Assembly (NCBI RefSeq): GCF_050948215.1 | Contig: NW_027488908.1 | Span: 62,001 to 126,000, forward strand | Direction: 5' to 3' | DNA: 64,000 nt | Source: Halictus rubicundus | Lineage: Eukaryota; Arthropoda; Insecta; Hymenoptera; Halictidae | Made by a program: the position numbers and the translations under genes | Shown here: positions 1 to 13,179 of the stretch, piece after piece | How positions within the stretch are numbered: position 1 is the stretch's first letter | Layout: every line of letters begins with the position of its first letter | The notes under the pieces: generated by a model | Databases searched by the model: none | What the model was told of the DNA's origin: nothing | The model's input: only the letters and a program-made list of their open reading frames with translations

Positions 1-3000
1 TAGGATAGAGGATAGGATAGGATAGGGTAGAAAATGGGATAGGATAGAGTACAGGAGACGATAGAGGATAGGATAGAGAATAGGATAGGATAGAGGATGG
101 GATAGGATAGAGGATAATATAGGGGATTGGATAGGATAGAGAATAGGAGACGATAGAAGATAGGATAGGATAGAGTATACGATATTATAAAGGATAGGAT
201 ACGATAGAGGATAGGATAGGATAGAGGATAGGATAGGTTAGAGAATAGTATAGGATAGAGGATAGGATAGGAAAGCGGATAGGATATGATAGGGGATAGG
301 ATAGGATAGAGGATAGGATAGGTTAGAGAATAGTATAGGATAGAGGATAGGATAGGATAGAGGATAGGATAGGATAGAGGATAGGATAGGATAGGATAGA
401 GAATAGGATAGGATAGAGGATAGGATAGGATAGAGTATAGGATAGGATAGAGGATAGGATAGGATAGAGGATAGGATAGGATAGAGGATAGGATAGGATA
501 GAGGATAGGATAGGTTAGAGAATAGTATAGGATAGAGGATAGGATAGGAAAGCGGATAGGATATGATAAGGGATAGGATGGGAAAGAGGATAGGATAGGG
601 GATTGGATAGGATAGGATAGGATAGAAAATGGGATAGGATAGAGTATACGAGACGATAGAGGATAGGATAGAGAATAGGATATAGGATTGGATAGGATAC
701 GGTAGAGGATAGGATAGGATAGGATAGTGGATAGGATCAGATAGAGGATAGGATCGGATAGAGGATAGGATAGGGGATTGGATAGGATAGAGGATAGGAT
801 AGGATAGAGGATAGGATAGGATAGAGGATAGGGTAGGATAGAGGATAGGATAGGATAGAGGATAGGATAGGTTAGAGAATAGGATAGGATAGAGGATAGG
901 ATAGGATAGAGGATAGGATAGGATAGAGGATAGGATAGGATAGAGGATTGGATAGGATAGAGGATAGGAGACGATAGAGGTTGCGATAGGATAGAGGATA
1001 GGATAGGATAGAGGATAGGATAGGATAGAGGTTAACATAGGGGATTGGATAGGATAGAGGATAGGATACGATAGAGGATAGGGTAGGATAGAGGATAGGA
1101 TAGGATAGAGGATAGGATAGGATTGAGGGTAGGATAGGATAGTGGATAGGATAGGATAGAGGATACGATATTATAGAGGATAGAATAGGATAGAGGATAG
1201 GGGATTGGATAGGATAGAGGATAGGATAGGATAGAGGATAGGATAGGATAGAGGATAGGATAGGATAGAGGATAGGATAGACTAGAGAATAGCATAGGAT
1301 AGATGGTAGGATGGGATAGAGGATAGGATAGGTTAGAGAATAGTATAGGATAGAGAATAGGATATAGGATTGGATAGGATACGATAGAGGATAGGATAGG
1401 ATAGGATAGTGGATACTATCAGATAAAGCATAGGATCGGATAGAGGATAGGATAGAGGATACGATATTATAAAGGATAAGATAGGATAGAGGATAGGATA
1501 GAGGATAGGATAGGATAGAGGATAGGATATTATAGAGGATAGGATAGGATAGAGGATAGGATAGGTTAGAGGATAGGATAGGATAGAGGATAGGATAGGA
1601 TAGAGGATAGGATAGGTTAGAGAATAGGATAGGATAGAGGATAGGATAGGAAAGCGGATAGGATATGATTGGGGATAGGATAGGATAGAGGATAGGATAG
1701 GATAAGATAGAAAATGGAATAGGATAGAGTATACGAGACGATAGAGGATAGGATAGAGAATAGGATATAGGATTGGATAGGATACGATAGATGATAGGAT
1801 AGGATAGGATAGTGGATAGGATCAGATAGAGGATAGGATCGGATAGAGCATAGGATAGGGGATTGGATAGGATAGAGGATAGGATAGGATAGAGGATAGG
1901 ATAGGATAGAGAATAGGATAGGATAGAGGATAGGGGATTGGATAGGATAGAGGATAGGATAGGATAGTGGATAGGATAGGATAGAGGATAGGATAGGATA
2001 GAGGATAGGATAGGATAGAGGATAGGATAGGATAGAGGATAGGATAGGATAGAGGATAGGATAGAGGATAGGATAGGATAGAGGATAGGATTGGATAGAG
2101 GATAGGATAGGATAGAGGATAGGATTGGATAGAGGATAGGATAGGATAGAGGATAGGATAGGATAGAGGATAGGATAGGATAGAAGATAGGATAGGATAG
2201 TGGATAGGATAGGATAGAGGATAGAATATGATAGAGGATACGATATTATAGAGGATAGGATAGGATAGAGCATAGGATAGGGGATTGGATAGGACAGAGG
2301 ATAGGATAGGATAGAGGTTAACATAGGGGATTGGATAGGATAGAGGATAGGATACGATAGAGGATAGGATAGGATAGAGGATATGGTAGGATAGAGGATA
2401 GGATAGGATAGAGGATAGGATAGGATTGTGGGTAGGATATTATAGAGGATAGGATTGGATAGAGGATACGATATTATAGAGGATAGAATAGGATAGAGGA
2501 TAGGGGATTGGATAGGATAGAGGATAGGATAGGATAGAGGATAGGATAGGATAGAGGATAGGATAGGATAGAGGATAGGATAGGATAGAGGATAGGATAG
2601 GATAGAGGTTACGATAGGATAGAGGATAGGATAGGATAGAGGATAGGATAGGATAGAGGATAGGATAGGATAGAGGATAGGATAGGATAGAGGATAGAAT
2701 ATGATAGAGGATACGATATTATGGAGGATAGGATAGGATAGAGCATAGGATAGGGGATTGGATAGGACAGAGGATAGGATAGGATAGAGGATAGGATAGG
2801 ATAGAGGATAGGATAGGGTAGAGGATAGGATAGGATAGAGGATAGGATAGGTTAGAGAATAGGATAGGATAGAGGATAGGATAGGATAGAGGATAGGATA
2901 TGATTGGGGATAGGATAGGATAGAGGATAGGATAGGATAGGATAGAAAATGTAATAGGATAGAGTATACGAGACGATAGAGGATAGGATAGAGAATAGGA

Positions 3001-4440
3001 TATAGAATTGGATAGGATACGATAGAGTATTGGATAGGATAGGATAGTGGATAGGATCAGATAGAGGATAGGATCGGATAGAGGATAGGATAGGGGATTG
3101 GATAGGATAGAGGATAGGATAGGGGATTGGATAGGATAGAGGATGGAATATGATAGAGGATACGATATTATAGAGGATAGGATAGGATAGAGGATAGGAT
3201 ACGATAGAGGATAGGATAGGATAGAGGATAGGATAGGATAGAGGTTAGGATAGGATAGAGGATAGGATAGGATAGAGGATAGGGTAGGATAGAGGATAGG
3301 ATAGGATAGAGGATAGGATAGGATAGAGGATAGGATAGGATAGAGGATAGAATATGATAGAGGATACCATATTATGGAGGATAGGATAGGATAGAGCATA
3401 GGATAGGGGATTGGATAGGACAGAGGATAGGATAGGATAGAGGATAGGATAGGATAGAGGATAGGATAGGGTAGAGGATAGGATAGGATAGAGGATAGGA
3501 TAGGTTAGAGAATAGGATAGGATAGAGGATAGGATAGGATAGAGGATAGGATATGATTGGGGATAGGATAGGATAGAGGATAGGATAGGATAGGATAGAA
3601 AATGTAATAGGATAGAGTATACGAGACGATAGAGGATAGGATAGAGAATAGGATATAGGATTGGATAGGATACGATAGAGGATAGGATAGGATAGGATAG
3701 TGGATAGGATCAGATAGAGGATAGGATCGGATAGAGGATAGGATAGGGGATTGGATAGGATAGAGGATAGGATAGGGGATTGGATAGGATAGAGGACGGA
3801 ATATGATAGAGGATACGATATTATAGAGGATAGGATAGGATAGAGCATAGGACAGGATAGAGGATAGGATAGGATAGAGGATAGGATAGGAAAGCGGATA
3901 GGATATGATTGGGGATAGGATAGGATAGAGGATAGGATAGGATAAGATAGAAAATGGGATAGGATAGAGTATACGAGACGATAGAGGATAGGATAGAGAA
4001 TAGGATATAGGATTGGATAGGATACGATAGAGGATAGGATAGAGAATAGGATATAGGATTGGATAGGATACGATAGAGGATAGGATAGGATAGGATAGTG
4101 GATAGGATCAGATAGAGGATAGGATCGGATAGAGCATAGGATAGGGGATTGGTTAGGATAGAGGATAGGATAGGATAGAGGATAGGATAGGATAGAGGAT
4201 AGGGGATTGGATAGGATAGAGGATAGGATAGGATAGAGGATAGGATAGGATAGAGGATAGGATAGGATAGAGGATAGGATAGGATAGAGGATATGATAGG
4301 ATAGAGGATAGGATAGGATAGAGGATAGGATAGGATTGTGGGTAGGATAGGCTAGAGGATAGGATAGGATTGTGGGTAGGATAGGATAGTGGATAGGATA
4401 GGATAGAGGATACGATATTATAGAGGATAGAATAGGATAG
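1..4440 (+). repeat. Long-range satellite duplication, copy 1
   Basis: This block matches the block starting near 33737 in the same orientation. Rare variants line up: GGGTAGAAAATGGG at 25 pairs with 33761 (offset 33736), the block at 1617-2324 pairs with 35387-36094 (offset 33770), and a GAGGACGGA variant near 3793 pairs with one near 37225 (offset 33432). The first offset change is 34 bp, two base units. The second reflects about 338 bp that is present here after 3250 and absent from the other copy after 37018. Similarity weakens after about 4.4 kb. The left end lies outside the window. Confidence 0.85.
2711..3838 (+). repeat. 653-bp tandem duplication within the satellite
   Basis: The stretch from 2711 is repeated from 3364. 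Landmarks agree at the same spacing: ATACGATATTATGG at 2711 against ATACCATATTATGG at 3364, and AAAATGTAAT at 2946 against 3599. The second unit is shorter. The other long-range copy (near 36481-37280) retains only part of this duplication. Confidence 0.8.
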
Positions 4441-7400
4441 AGGATAGGGGATTGGATAAGATAGAGGATAGGATAGGATAGAGGATAGGATAGGATAGAG
4501 GATAGGATAGGATAGAGGATAGGATATGATAGAGGATAGGATAGGATAGAGGATAGATAGGATAGGATAGAAAATGGGATAGGATAGAGAATAGGGAACG
4601 ATAGAGGATAGGATAGAGAATAGGATAGGATAGAGGATGGGATAGGATAGAGGATAACATAGGGGATTGGATAGGATAGAGGATAGGAGACGATAGAGGA
4701 TGGGACAGGACAGAGGATAGGATAGGATAGAGGATAGGATAGGGGATTGGATAGGTTAGAGAATAGGATATGATAGAGGATAGGATCGGATAGAGGATAG
4801 GATGGGGGATTGGATACGATAGAGGATAGGATAGGATAGAGGATAGGATAGGATAGAGGATAGGATAGGATAGAGGATAGGATAGGATAGAGGATAGGAT
4901 AGGATAGAGGATAGGATAGGATAGAGGATAGGATAGGATAGAGAATAGGATAGGATAGAGGATAGGATAGGAAAGCGGATATTATATGATTGGGGATAGG
5001 ATAGGATAGAGGATAGGATAGGATAAGATAGAAAATGGGATAGGATAGAGTATACGAGACGATAGAGGATAGGATAGAGAATAGGATATAGGATTGGATA
5101 GGATACGATAGAGGATAGGATAGGATAGGATAGTGGATAGGATCAGACAGAGGATAGGATCGGATAGAGCATAGGATAGGGGATTGGATAGGATAGAGGA
5201 TAGGATAGGATAGAGGATAGGATAGGATAGAGGATAGGGTAGGATAGAGGATAGGATAGGATAGAGGATAGGATAGGTTACAGAATAGGATAGGATAGAG
5301 GATAGGATAGGATAGAGGATAGGATAGGAAAGAGGATAGGATAGGATAGAGGATAGGATAGGATAGAGGATACGATATTATAGAGGATAGAATTGGATAG
5401 AGGATAGGGGATTGGATAGGACAGAGGATAGGATAGGATAGAGGATAGGATAGGATAGAGGATAGGATAGGATAGAGGATAGGATAGGAAAGAGGATAGG
5501 ATAGGATAGAGGATAGGATAGGATTGAGGATAGGATAGGATAGAGGATAGGATAGGATAGAGGATAGGATAGGATAGAGGATAGGATAGGATAGAGGATA
5601 GGATAGGATAGAGGATAGGATAGGATAGGATAGAAAATGTAATAGGATAGAGTATACGAGACGATAGAGGATAGGATAGAGAATAGGATATAGGATTGGA
5701 TAGGATACGATAGAGGATAGGATAGGATAGGATAGTGGATAGGATCAGATAGAGGATAGGATCCGATAGAGGATAGGATAGGGGATTGGATAGGATAGAG
5801 GATGGAATATGATAGAGGATAGGATAGGATAGAGCATAGGATAGGATAGAGGATAGGATAGGATAGAGGATAGGATGGGTTAGAGAATAGGATAGGATAG
5901 AGGATAGGATAGGAAAGCGGATAGGATATGATTGGGGATAGGATAGGATAGAGGATAGGATAGGATAGGATAGAAAATGGGATAGGATAGAGTATACGAG
6001 ACGATAGAGGATAGGATAGAGAATAGGATATAGGATTGGATAGGATAGGATAGAGGTTAGGATAGGTTAGAGAATAGGATAGGATAGAGGATAGGATAGG
6101 AAAGCGGATAGGATATGATTGGGGATAGGATAGGATAGAGGATAGGATACGATAAGATAGAAAATGGGATAGGATAGAGTATACGAGACGATAGAGGATA
6201 GGATAGAGAATAGGATATAGGATTGGATGGGATACGATAGAGGATAGGATAGGATAGGATAGTGGATAGGATCAGATAGAGGATAGGATCGGATAGAGCA
6301 TAGGATATGGGATTGGATAGGATAGAGGATAGGATAGGATAGAGGATAGGATAGGATAGAGGATAGGGGATTGGATAGGATAGAGGATAGGATAGGATAG
6401 AGGATAGGATAGGATAGGATAGGATAGAGGATAGGATAGTATAGAGGATAGGATAGGATAGGGGATAGATAGGATAGGATAGAAAATGGGATTGGATAGA
6501 GAATAGGAAACGATAGAGGATAGGATAGAGAATAGGATAGGATAGAGGATGGGATAGGATAGAGGATAACATAGGGGATTGGATAGGATAGAGGATAGGA
6601 GACGATAGAGGATGGGACAGGACAGAGGATAGGATAGGATAGAGGATAGGATAGGGGATTGGATAGGTTAGAGAATAGGATATGATAGAGGATAGGATCG
6701 GATAGAGGATAGGATGGGGGTTTGGATAAGATAGAGGATAGGATAGGATAGAGGATAGGGGATTGGATAGGACAGAGGATAGGATAGGATAGAGGATAGG
6801 ATAGGATAGAGGATAGGATAAAGGATAGGATAGGATAGAGGATAGGATAGGATAGAGGATAGGATAGGATAGAGGATAGGATAGGATAGAGGATAAGATA
6901 GGATAGAGGATAGGATAGGATAGAGGATAGGATAGGATAGAGGATAGGATAGGATAGAGGATAGGATAGGATAGAGGATACGATATTATAGAGGATAGGA
7001 TAGGATAGAGCATAGGATAGGGGATTGGATAGGACAGAGGATAGGATAGGATAGAGGTTAACATAGGGGATTGGATAGGATAGAGGATAGGATAGGATAG
7101 AGGATAGGATAGGATAGATGATAGGATAGGATAGAGGATAGGATAGGATAGAGGATAGGATAGGATAGAGGATAGGATAGGATAGAGGATAGGATAGGAT
7201 GGAGGATATGATAGGATAGAGGATAGGATAGGATAGAGGATAGAATATGATAGAGGATACGATATTATGGAGGGTAGGATAGGATAGAGCATAGGATAGG
7301 GGATTGGATAGGATAGAGGATATTATAGGATAGAGGATAGGATAGGATAGAGGATAGGATAGGATAGAGGATAGGATAGGATAGAGGATAGGATACGATA

Positions 7401-7931
7401 GAGGATAGGATAGGATAGACGATAGGATAGGATAGATGATAGGATAGGATAGAGGATAGGATAGGTTAGAGAATAGGATAGGATAGAGGATAGGATAGGA
7501 AAGCGGATAGGGTATGATTGGGGATAGGATAGGATAGAGGATAGGATAGGATAGAGGATAGGATAGGATAGAGGATAGGATAGAGGATAGGATAGGATAG
7601 AGGATAGGATAGGATAGAGGATAGGATAGGATAGAGGATAGGATAGGATAGAGGATAGGATAGGATAGAGGATAGGAAAGGATAGAGGATAGTATAGAAT
7701 AGAGGATAGGATAGGATAGAGGATAGGATAGGATGGAGGATAGGATAGGATAGAGGATAGAATATGATAGAGAATACGATATTATAGAGGATAGGATAGG
7801 ATAGAGCATAGGATAGGGGATTGGATAGGACAGAGGATAGGATAGGATAGAGGTTAACATAGGGGATTGGATAGGATAGAGGATAGGATATGATAGAGGA
7901 TAAGATAGGATAGAGGATATGGTAGGATAGA
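4340..7931 (+). repeat. 3.59-kb higher-order repeat, copy A
   Basis: Paired with the block from 7932. Rare variants keep a 3592-bp offset over most of the block: GGATTGGATAAG at 4449 against 8041, and GGGGGTTTGG near 6716 against 10308. Further in, the offset drifts to 3582 (ATAAAGG near 6828 against 10410) and 3580 (GGTTAGAGAA before the AAAGCGGATAGGGTATG box at 7464 against 11044). The last few hundred bases diverge. Confidence 0.82.
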
Positions 7932-10900
7932 GGATAGGATAGGATAGAGGATAGGATAGGATTGTGGGTAGGATAGGATAGTGGATAGGATAGGATAGAG
8001 GATACGATATTATGGAGGATAGAATAGGATAGAGGATAGGGGATTGGATAAGATAGAGGATAGGATAGGATAGAGGATAGGATAGGATAGAGGATAGGAT
8101 AGGATAGAGGATAGGATATGATAGAGGATAGGATAGGATAGAGGATAGATAGGATAGGATAGAAAATGGGATAGGATAGAGAATAGGGAACGATAGAGGA
8201 TAGGATAGAGAATAGGATAGGATAGAGGATGGGATAGGATAGAGGATAACATAGGGGATTGGATAGGATAGAGGATAGGAGACGATAGAGGATGGGACAG
8301 GACAGAGGATAGGATAGGATACAGGATAGGATAGGGGATTGGATAGGTTAGAGAATAGGATATGATAGAGGATAGGATCGGATAGAGGATAGGATGGGGG
8401 ATTGGATACGATAGAGGATAGGATAGGATAGAGGATAGGATAGGATAGAGGATAGGATAGGATAGAGGATAGGATAGGATAGAGGATAGGATAGGATAGA
8501 GGATAGGATAGGATAGAGGATAGGATAGGATAGAGAATAGGATAGGATAGAGGATAGGATAGGAAAGCGGATATTATATGATTGGGGATAGGATAGGATA
8601 GAGGATAGGATAGGATAAGATAGAAAATGGGATAGGATAGAGTATACGAGACGATAGAGGATAGGATAGAGAATAGGATATAGGATTGGATAGGATACGA
8701 TAGAGGATAGGATAGGATAGGATAGTGGATAGGATCAGATAGAGGATAGGATCGGATAGAGCATAGGATAGGGGATTGGATAGGATAGAGGATAGGATAG
8801 GATAGAGGATAGGATAGGATAGAGGATAGGGTAGGATAGAGGATAGGATAGGATAGAGGATAGGATAGGTTAGAGAATAGGATAGGATAGAGGATAGGAT
8901 AGGATAGAGGATAGGATAGGAAAGAGGATAGGATAGGATAGAGGATAGGATAGGATAGAGGATACGATATTATAGAGGATAGAATTGGATAGAGGATAGG
9001 GGAATGGATAAGACAGAGGATAGGATAGGATAGAGGATAGGATAGGATAGAGGATAGGATAGGATAGAGGATAGGATAGGAAAGAGGATAGGATAGGATA
9101 GAGGATAGGATAGGATTGAGGATAGGATAGGATAGAGGATAGGATAGGATAGAGGATAGGATAGGATAGAGGATAGGATAGGATAGAGGATAGGATAGGA
9201 TAGAGGATAGGATAGGATAGGATAGAAAATGTAATAGGATAGAGTATACGAGACGATAGAGGATAGGATAGAGAATAGGATATAGGATTGGATAGGATAC
9301 GATAGAGGATAGGATAGGATAGGATAGTGGATAGGATCAGATAGAGGATAGGATCGGATAGAGGATAGGATAGGGGATTGGATAGGATAGAGGATGGAAT
9401 ATGATAGAGGATAGGATAGGATAGAGCATAGGATAGGATAGAGGATAGGATAGGATAGAGGATAGGATGGGTTAGAGAATAGGGTAGGATAGAGGATAGG
9501 ATAGGAAAGCGGATAGGATATGATTGGGGATAGGATAGGATAGAGGATAGGATAGGATAGGATAGAAAATGGGATAGGATAGAGTATACGAGACGATAGA
9601 GGATAGGATAGAGAATAGGATATAGGATTGGATAGGATAGGATAGAGGTTAGGATAGGTTAGAGAATAGGATAGGATAGAGGATAGGATAGGAAAGCGGA
9701 TAGGATATGATTGGGGATAGGATAGGATAGAGGATAGGATACGATAAGATAGAAAATGGGATAGGATAGAGTATACGAGACGATAGAGGATAGGATAGAG
9801 AATAGGATATAGGATTGGATGGGATACGATAGAGGATAGGATAGGATAGGATAGTGGATAGGATCAGATAGAGGATAGGATCGGATAGAGCATAGGATAT
9901 GGGATTGGATAGGATAGAGGATAGGATAGGATAGAGGATAGGATAGGATAGAGGATAGGGGATTGGATAGGATAGAGGATAGGATAGGATAGAGGATAGG
10001 ATAGGATAGGATAGGATAGAGGATAGGATAGTATAGAGGATAGGATAGGATAGGGGATAGATAGGATAGGATAGAAAATGGGATTGGATAGAGAATAGGA
10101 AACGATAGAGGATAGGATAGAGAATAGGATAGGATAGAGGATGGGATAGGATAGAGGATCACATAGGGGATTGGATAGGATAGAGGATAGGAGACGATAG
10201 AGGATGGGACAGGACAGAGGATAGGATAGGATAGAGGATAGGATAGGGGATTGGATAGGTTAGAGAATAGGATATGATAGAGGATAGGATCGGATAGAGG
10301 ATAGGATGGGGGTTTGGATACGATAGAGGATAGGATAGGATAGAGGATAGGGGATTGGATAGGATAGAGGATAGGATAGGATAGAGGATAGGATAGGATA
10401 GAGGATAGGATAAAGGATAGGATAGGATAGAGGATAGGATAGGATAGAGGATAGGATAGGATAGAGGATAGGATAGGATAGAGGATAGGATAGGATAGGA
10501 TAGAGGATAGGATAGGATAGAGGATAGGATAGGATAGAGGATAGGATAGGATAGAGGATAGGATAGGATAGAGGATACGATATTATAGAGGATAGGATAG
10601 GATAGAGCATAGGATAGGGGATTGGATAGGACAGAGGATAGGATAGGATAGAGGTTAACATAGGGGATTGGATAGGATAGAGGATAGGTTAGGATAGAGG
10701 ATAGGATAGGATAGATGATAGGATAGGATAGGATAGAGGATAGGATAGGATAGAGGATAGGATAGGATAGAGGATAGGATAGGATAGAGGATAGGATAGG
10801 ATAGAGGATATGATAGGATAGAGGATAGGATAGGATAGAGGATAGAATATGATAGAGGATACGATATTATGGAGGGTAGGATAGGATAGAGCATAGGATA

Positions 10901-11140
10901 GGGGATTGGATAGGACAGAGGATAGGATAGGATAGAGGTTAACATAGGGGATTGGATAGGATAGAGGATAGGATACGATAGAGGATAGGATAGGATAGAC
11001 GATAGGATAGGATAGATGATAGGATAGGATAGAGGATAGGATAGGTTAGAGAATAGGATAGGATAGAGGATAGGATAGGAAAGCGGATAGGGTATGATTG
11101 GGGATAGGATAGGATAGAGGATAGGATAGGATAAGATAGA
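7932..11140 (+). repeat. 3.59-kb higher-order repeat, copy B
   Basis: Second copy of the block at 4340-7931, same orientation and directly adjacent. It ends where a GAAAATGGGATAGG/GTATACGGG module, absent at the equivalent place in copy A, begins. Single-base differences such as TATAGAGG against TATGGAGG near 8004 show that the copies have started to diverge. Confidence 0.8.
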
Positions 11141-13179
11141 AAATGGGATAGGATAGAGTATACGGGACGATAAAGGATAGGATAGAGAATAGGATATAGG
11201 ATTGGATAGGATACGATAGAGGATAGGATAGGATAGGATAGTGGATAGGATCAGATAGAGGATAGGATCGGATAGAGCATAGGATAGGGGATTGGATAGG
11301 ATAGAGGATAGGATAGGATAGAGGATAGGATAGGATAGAGGATAGGGGATTGGATAGGATAGAGGATAGGATAGGATAGAGGATAGGATAGGATAGAGGA
11401 TAGGATAGGATAGAAGATAGGATAGGATAGAGGATAGGATAGGATAGAGGATAGGATAGGATAGAGGATAGGATAGGATAGAGGATAGGATAGAGGATAG
11501 GATAGGATAGAGGATGGTATAGGATAGAGGATAGGATAGGATAGAGGATAGGATAGGATAGAGGATAGGATAGGATAGAGGATAGGATAGGATAGAGGAT
11601 AGGATAGCGGATAGGATATGATAGAGGATAGGATAGGATAGAGGATAGGATAGGATAGAGGATAGGATAGGATAGAGGATAGGATAGGATAGAGGATAGA
11701 TAGGATAGGATAGAAAATGGGATAGGATAGAGAATAGGGAACGATAGAGGATAGGATAGAGAATAGGATAGGATAGAGGATGGGATAGGATAGAGGATAA
11801 CATAGGGGATTGGATAGGATAGAGGATAGGAGACGATAGAGGATGGGACAGGACAGAGGATAGGATAGGATAGAGGATAGGATAGGGGATTGGATAGGTT
11901 AGAGAATAGGATATGATAGAGGATAGGATCGGATAGAGGATAGGATAGGGGATTGGATAGGATAGAGGATAGGATAGGATAGAGGATAGGATAGGATAGA
12001 GGATAGGGTAGGATAGAGGATAGGATAGGATAGAGGATAGGATAGGTTAGAGAATAGGATAGGATAGAGGATAGGATAGGAAAGAGGATAGGATAGGATA
12101 GAGGATAGGATAGGATAGAGGATAGGATAGGATAGAGGATAGGATAGGATAGAGGATAGGATAGGATAGAGGATAGGATAGGATAGAGGATAGGATAGGA
12201 TAGAGGATAGGATAGGATAGAGGATACGATATTATAGAGGATAGGATAGGATAGAGCATAGGATAGGGGATTGGATAGGACAGAGGATAGGATAGGATAG
12301 AGGTTAACATAGGGGATTGGATAGGATAGAGGATAGGATAGGATAGAGGATAGGATAGGATAGATGATAGGATAGGATAGAGGATAGGATAGGATAGAGG
12401 ATAGGATAGGATAGAGGATAGGATAGGATAGAGGATATGATAGGATAGAGGATAGGATAGGATAGAGGATAGAATATGATAGAGGATACGATATTATGGA
12501 GGGTAGGATAGGATAGAGCATAGGATAGGGGATTGGATAGGACAGAGGATAGGATAGGATAGAGGTTAACATAGGGGATTGGATAGGATAGAGGATAGGA
12601 TACGATAGAGGATAGGATAGGATAGAGGATAGGATAGGATAGATGATAGGATAGGATAGAGGATAGGATAGGTTAGAGAATAGGATAGGATAGAGGATAG
12701 GATAGGAAAGCGGATAGGGTATGATTGGGGATAGGATAGGATAGAGGATAGGATAGGATAAGATAGAAAATGGGATAGGATAGAGTATACGAGACGATAA
12801 AGGATAGGATAGAGAATAGGATATAGGATTGGATAGGATACGATAGAGGATAGGATAGGATAGGATAGTGGATAGGATCAGATACAGGATAGGATCGGAT
12901 AGAGCATAGGATAGGGGATTGGATAGGATAGAGGATAGGATAGGATAGAGGATAGGATAGGATAGAGGATAGGGGATTGGATAGGATAGAGGATAGGATA
13001 GGATAGAGGATAGGATAGGATAGAGGATAGGATAGGATAGAGGATAGGATAGGATAGAGGATAGGATAGGATAGAGGATAGGATAGGATAGAGGATAGGA
13101 TAGAGGATAGGATAGGATAGATGATAGGATAGGATAGAGGATAGGATAGGATAGAGGATAGGATAGGATAGAGGATAGG

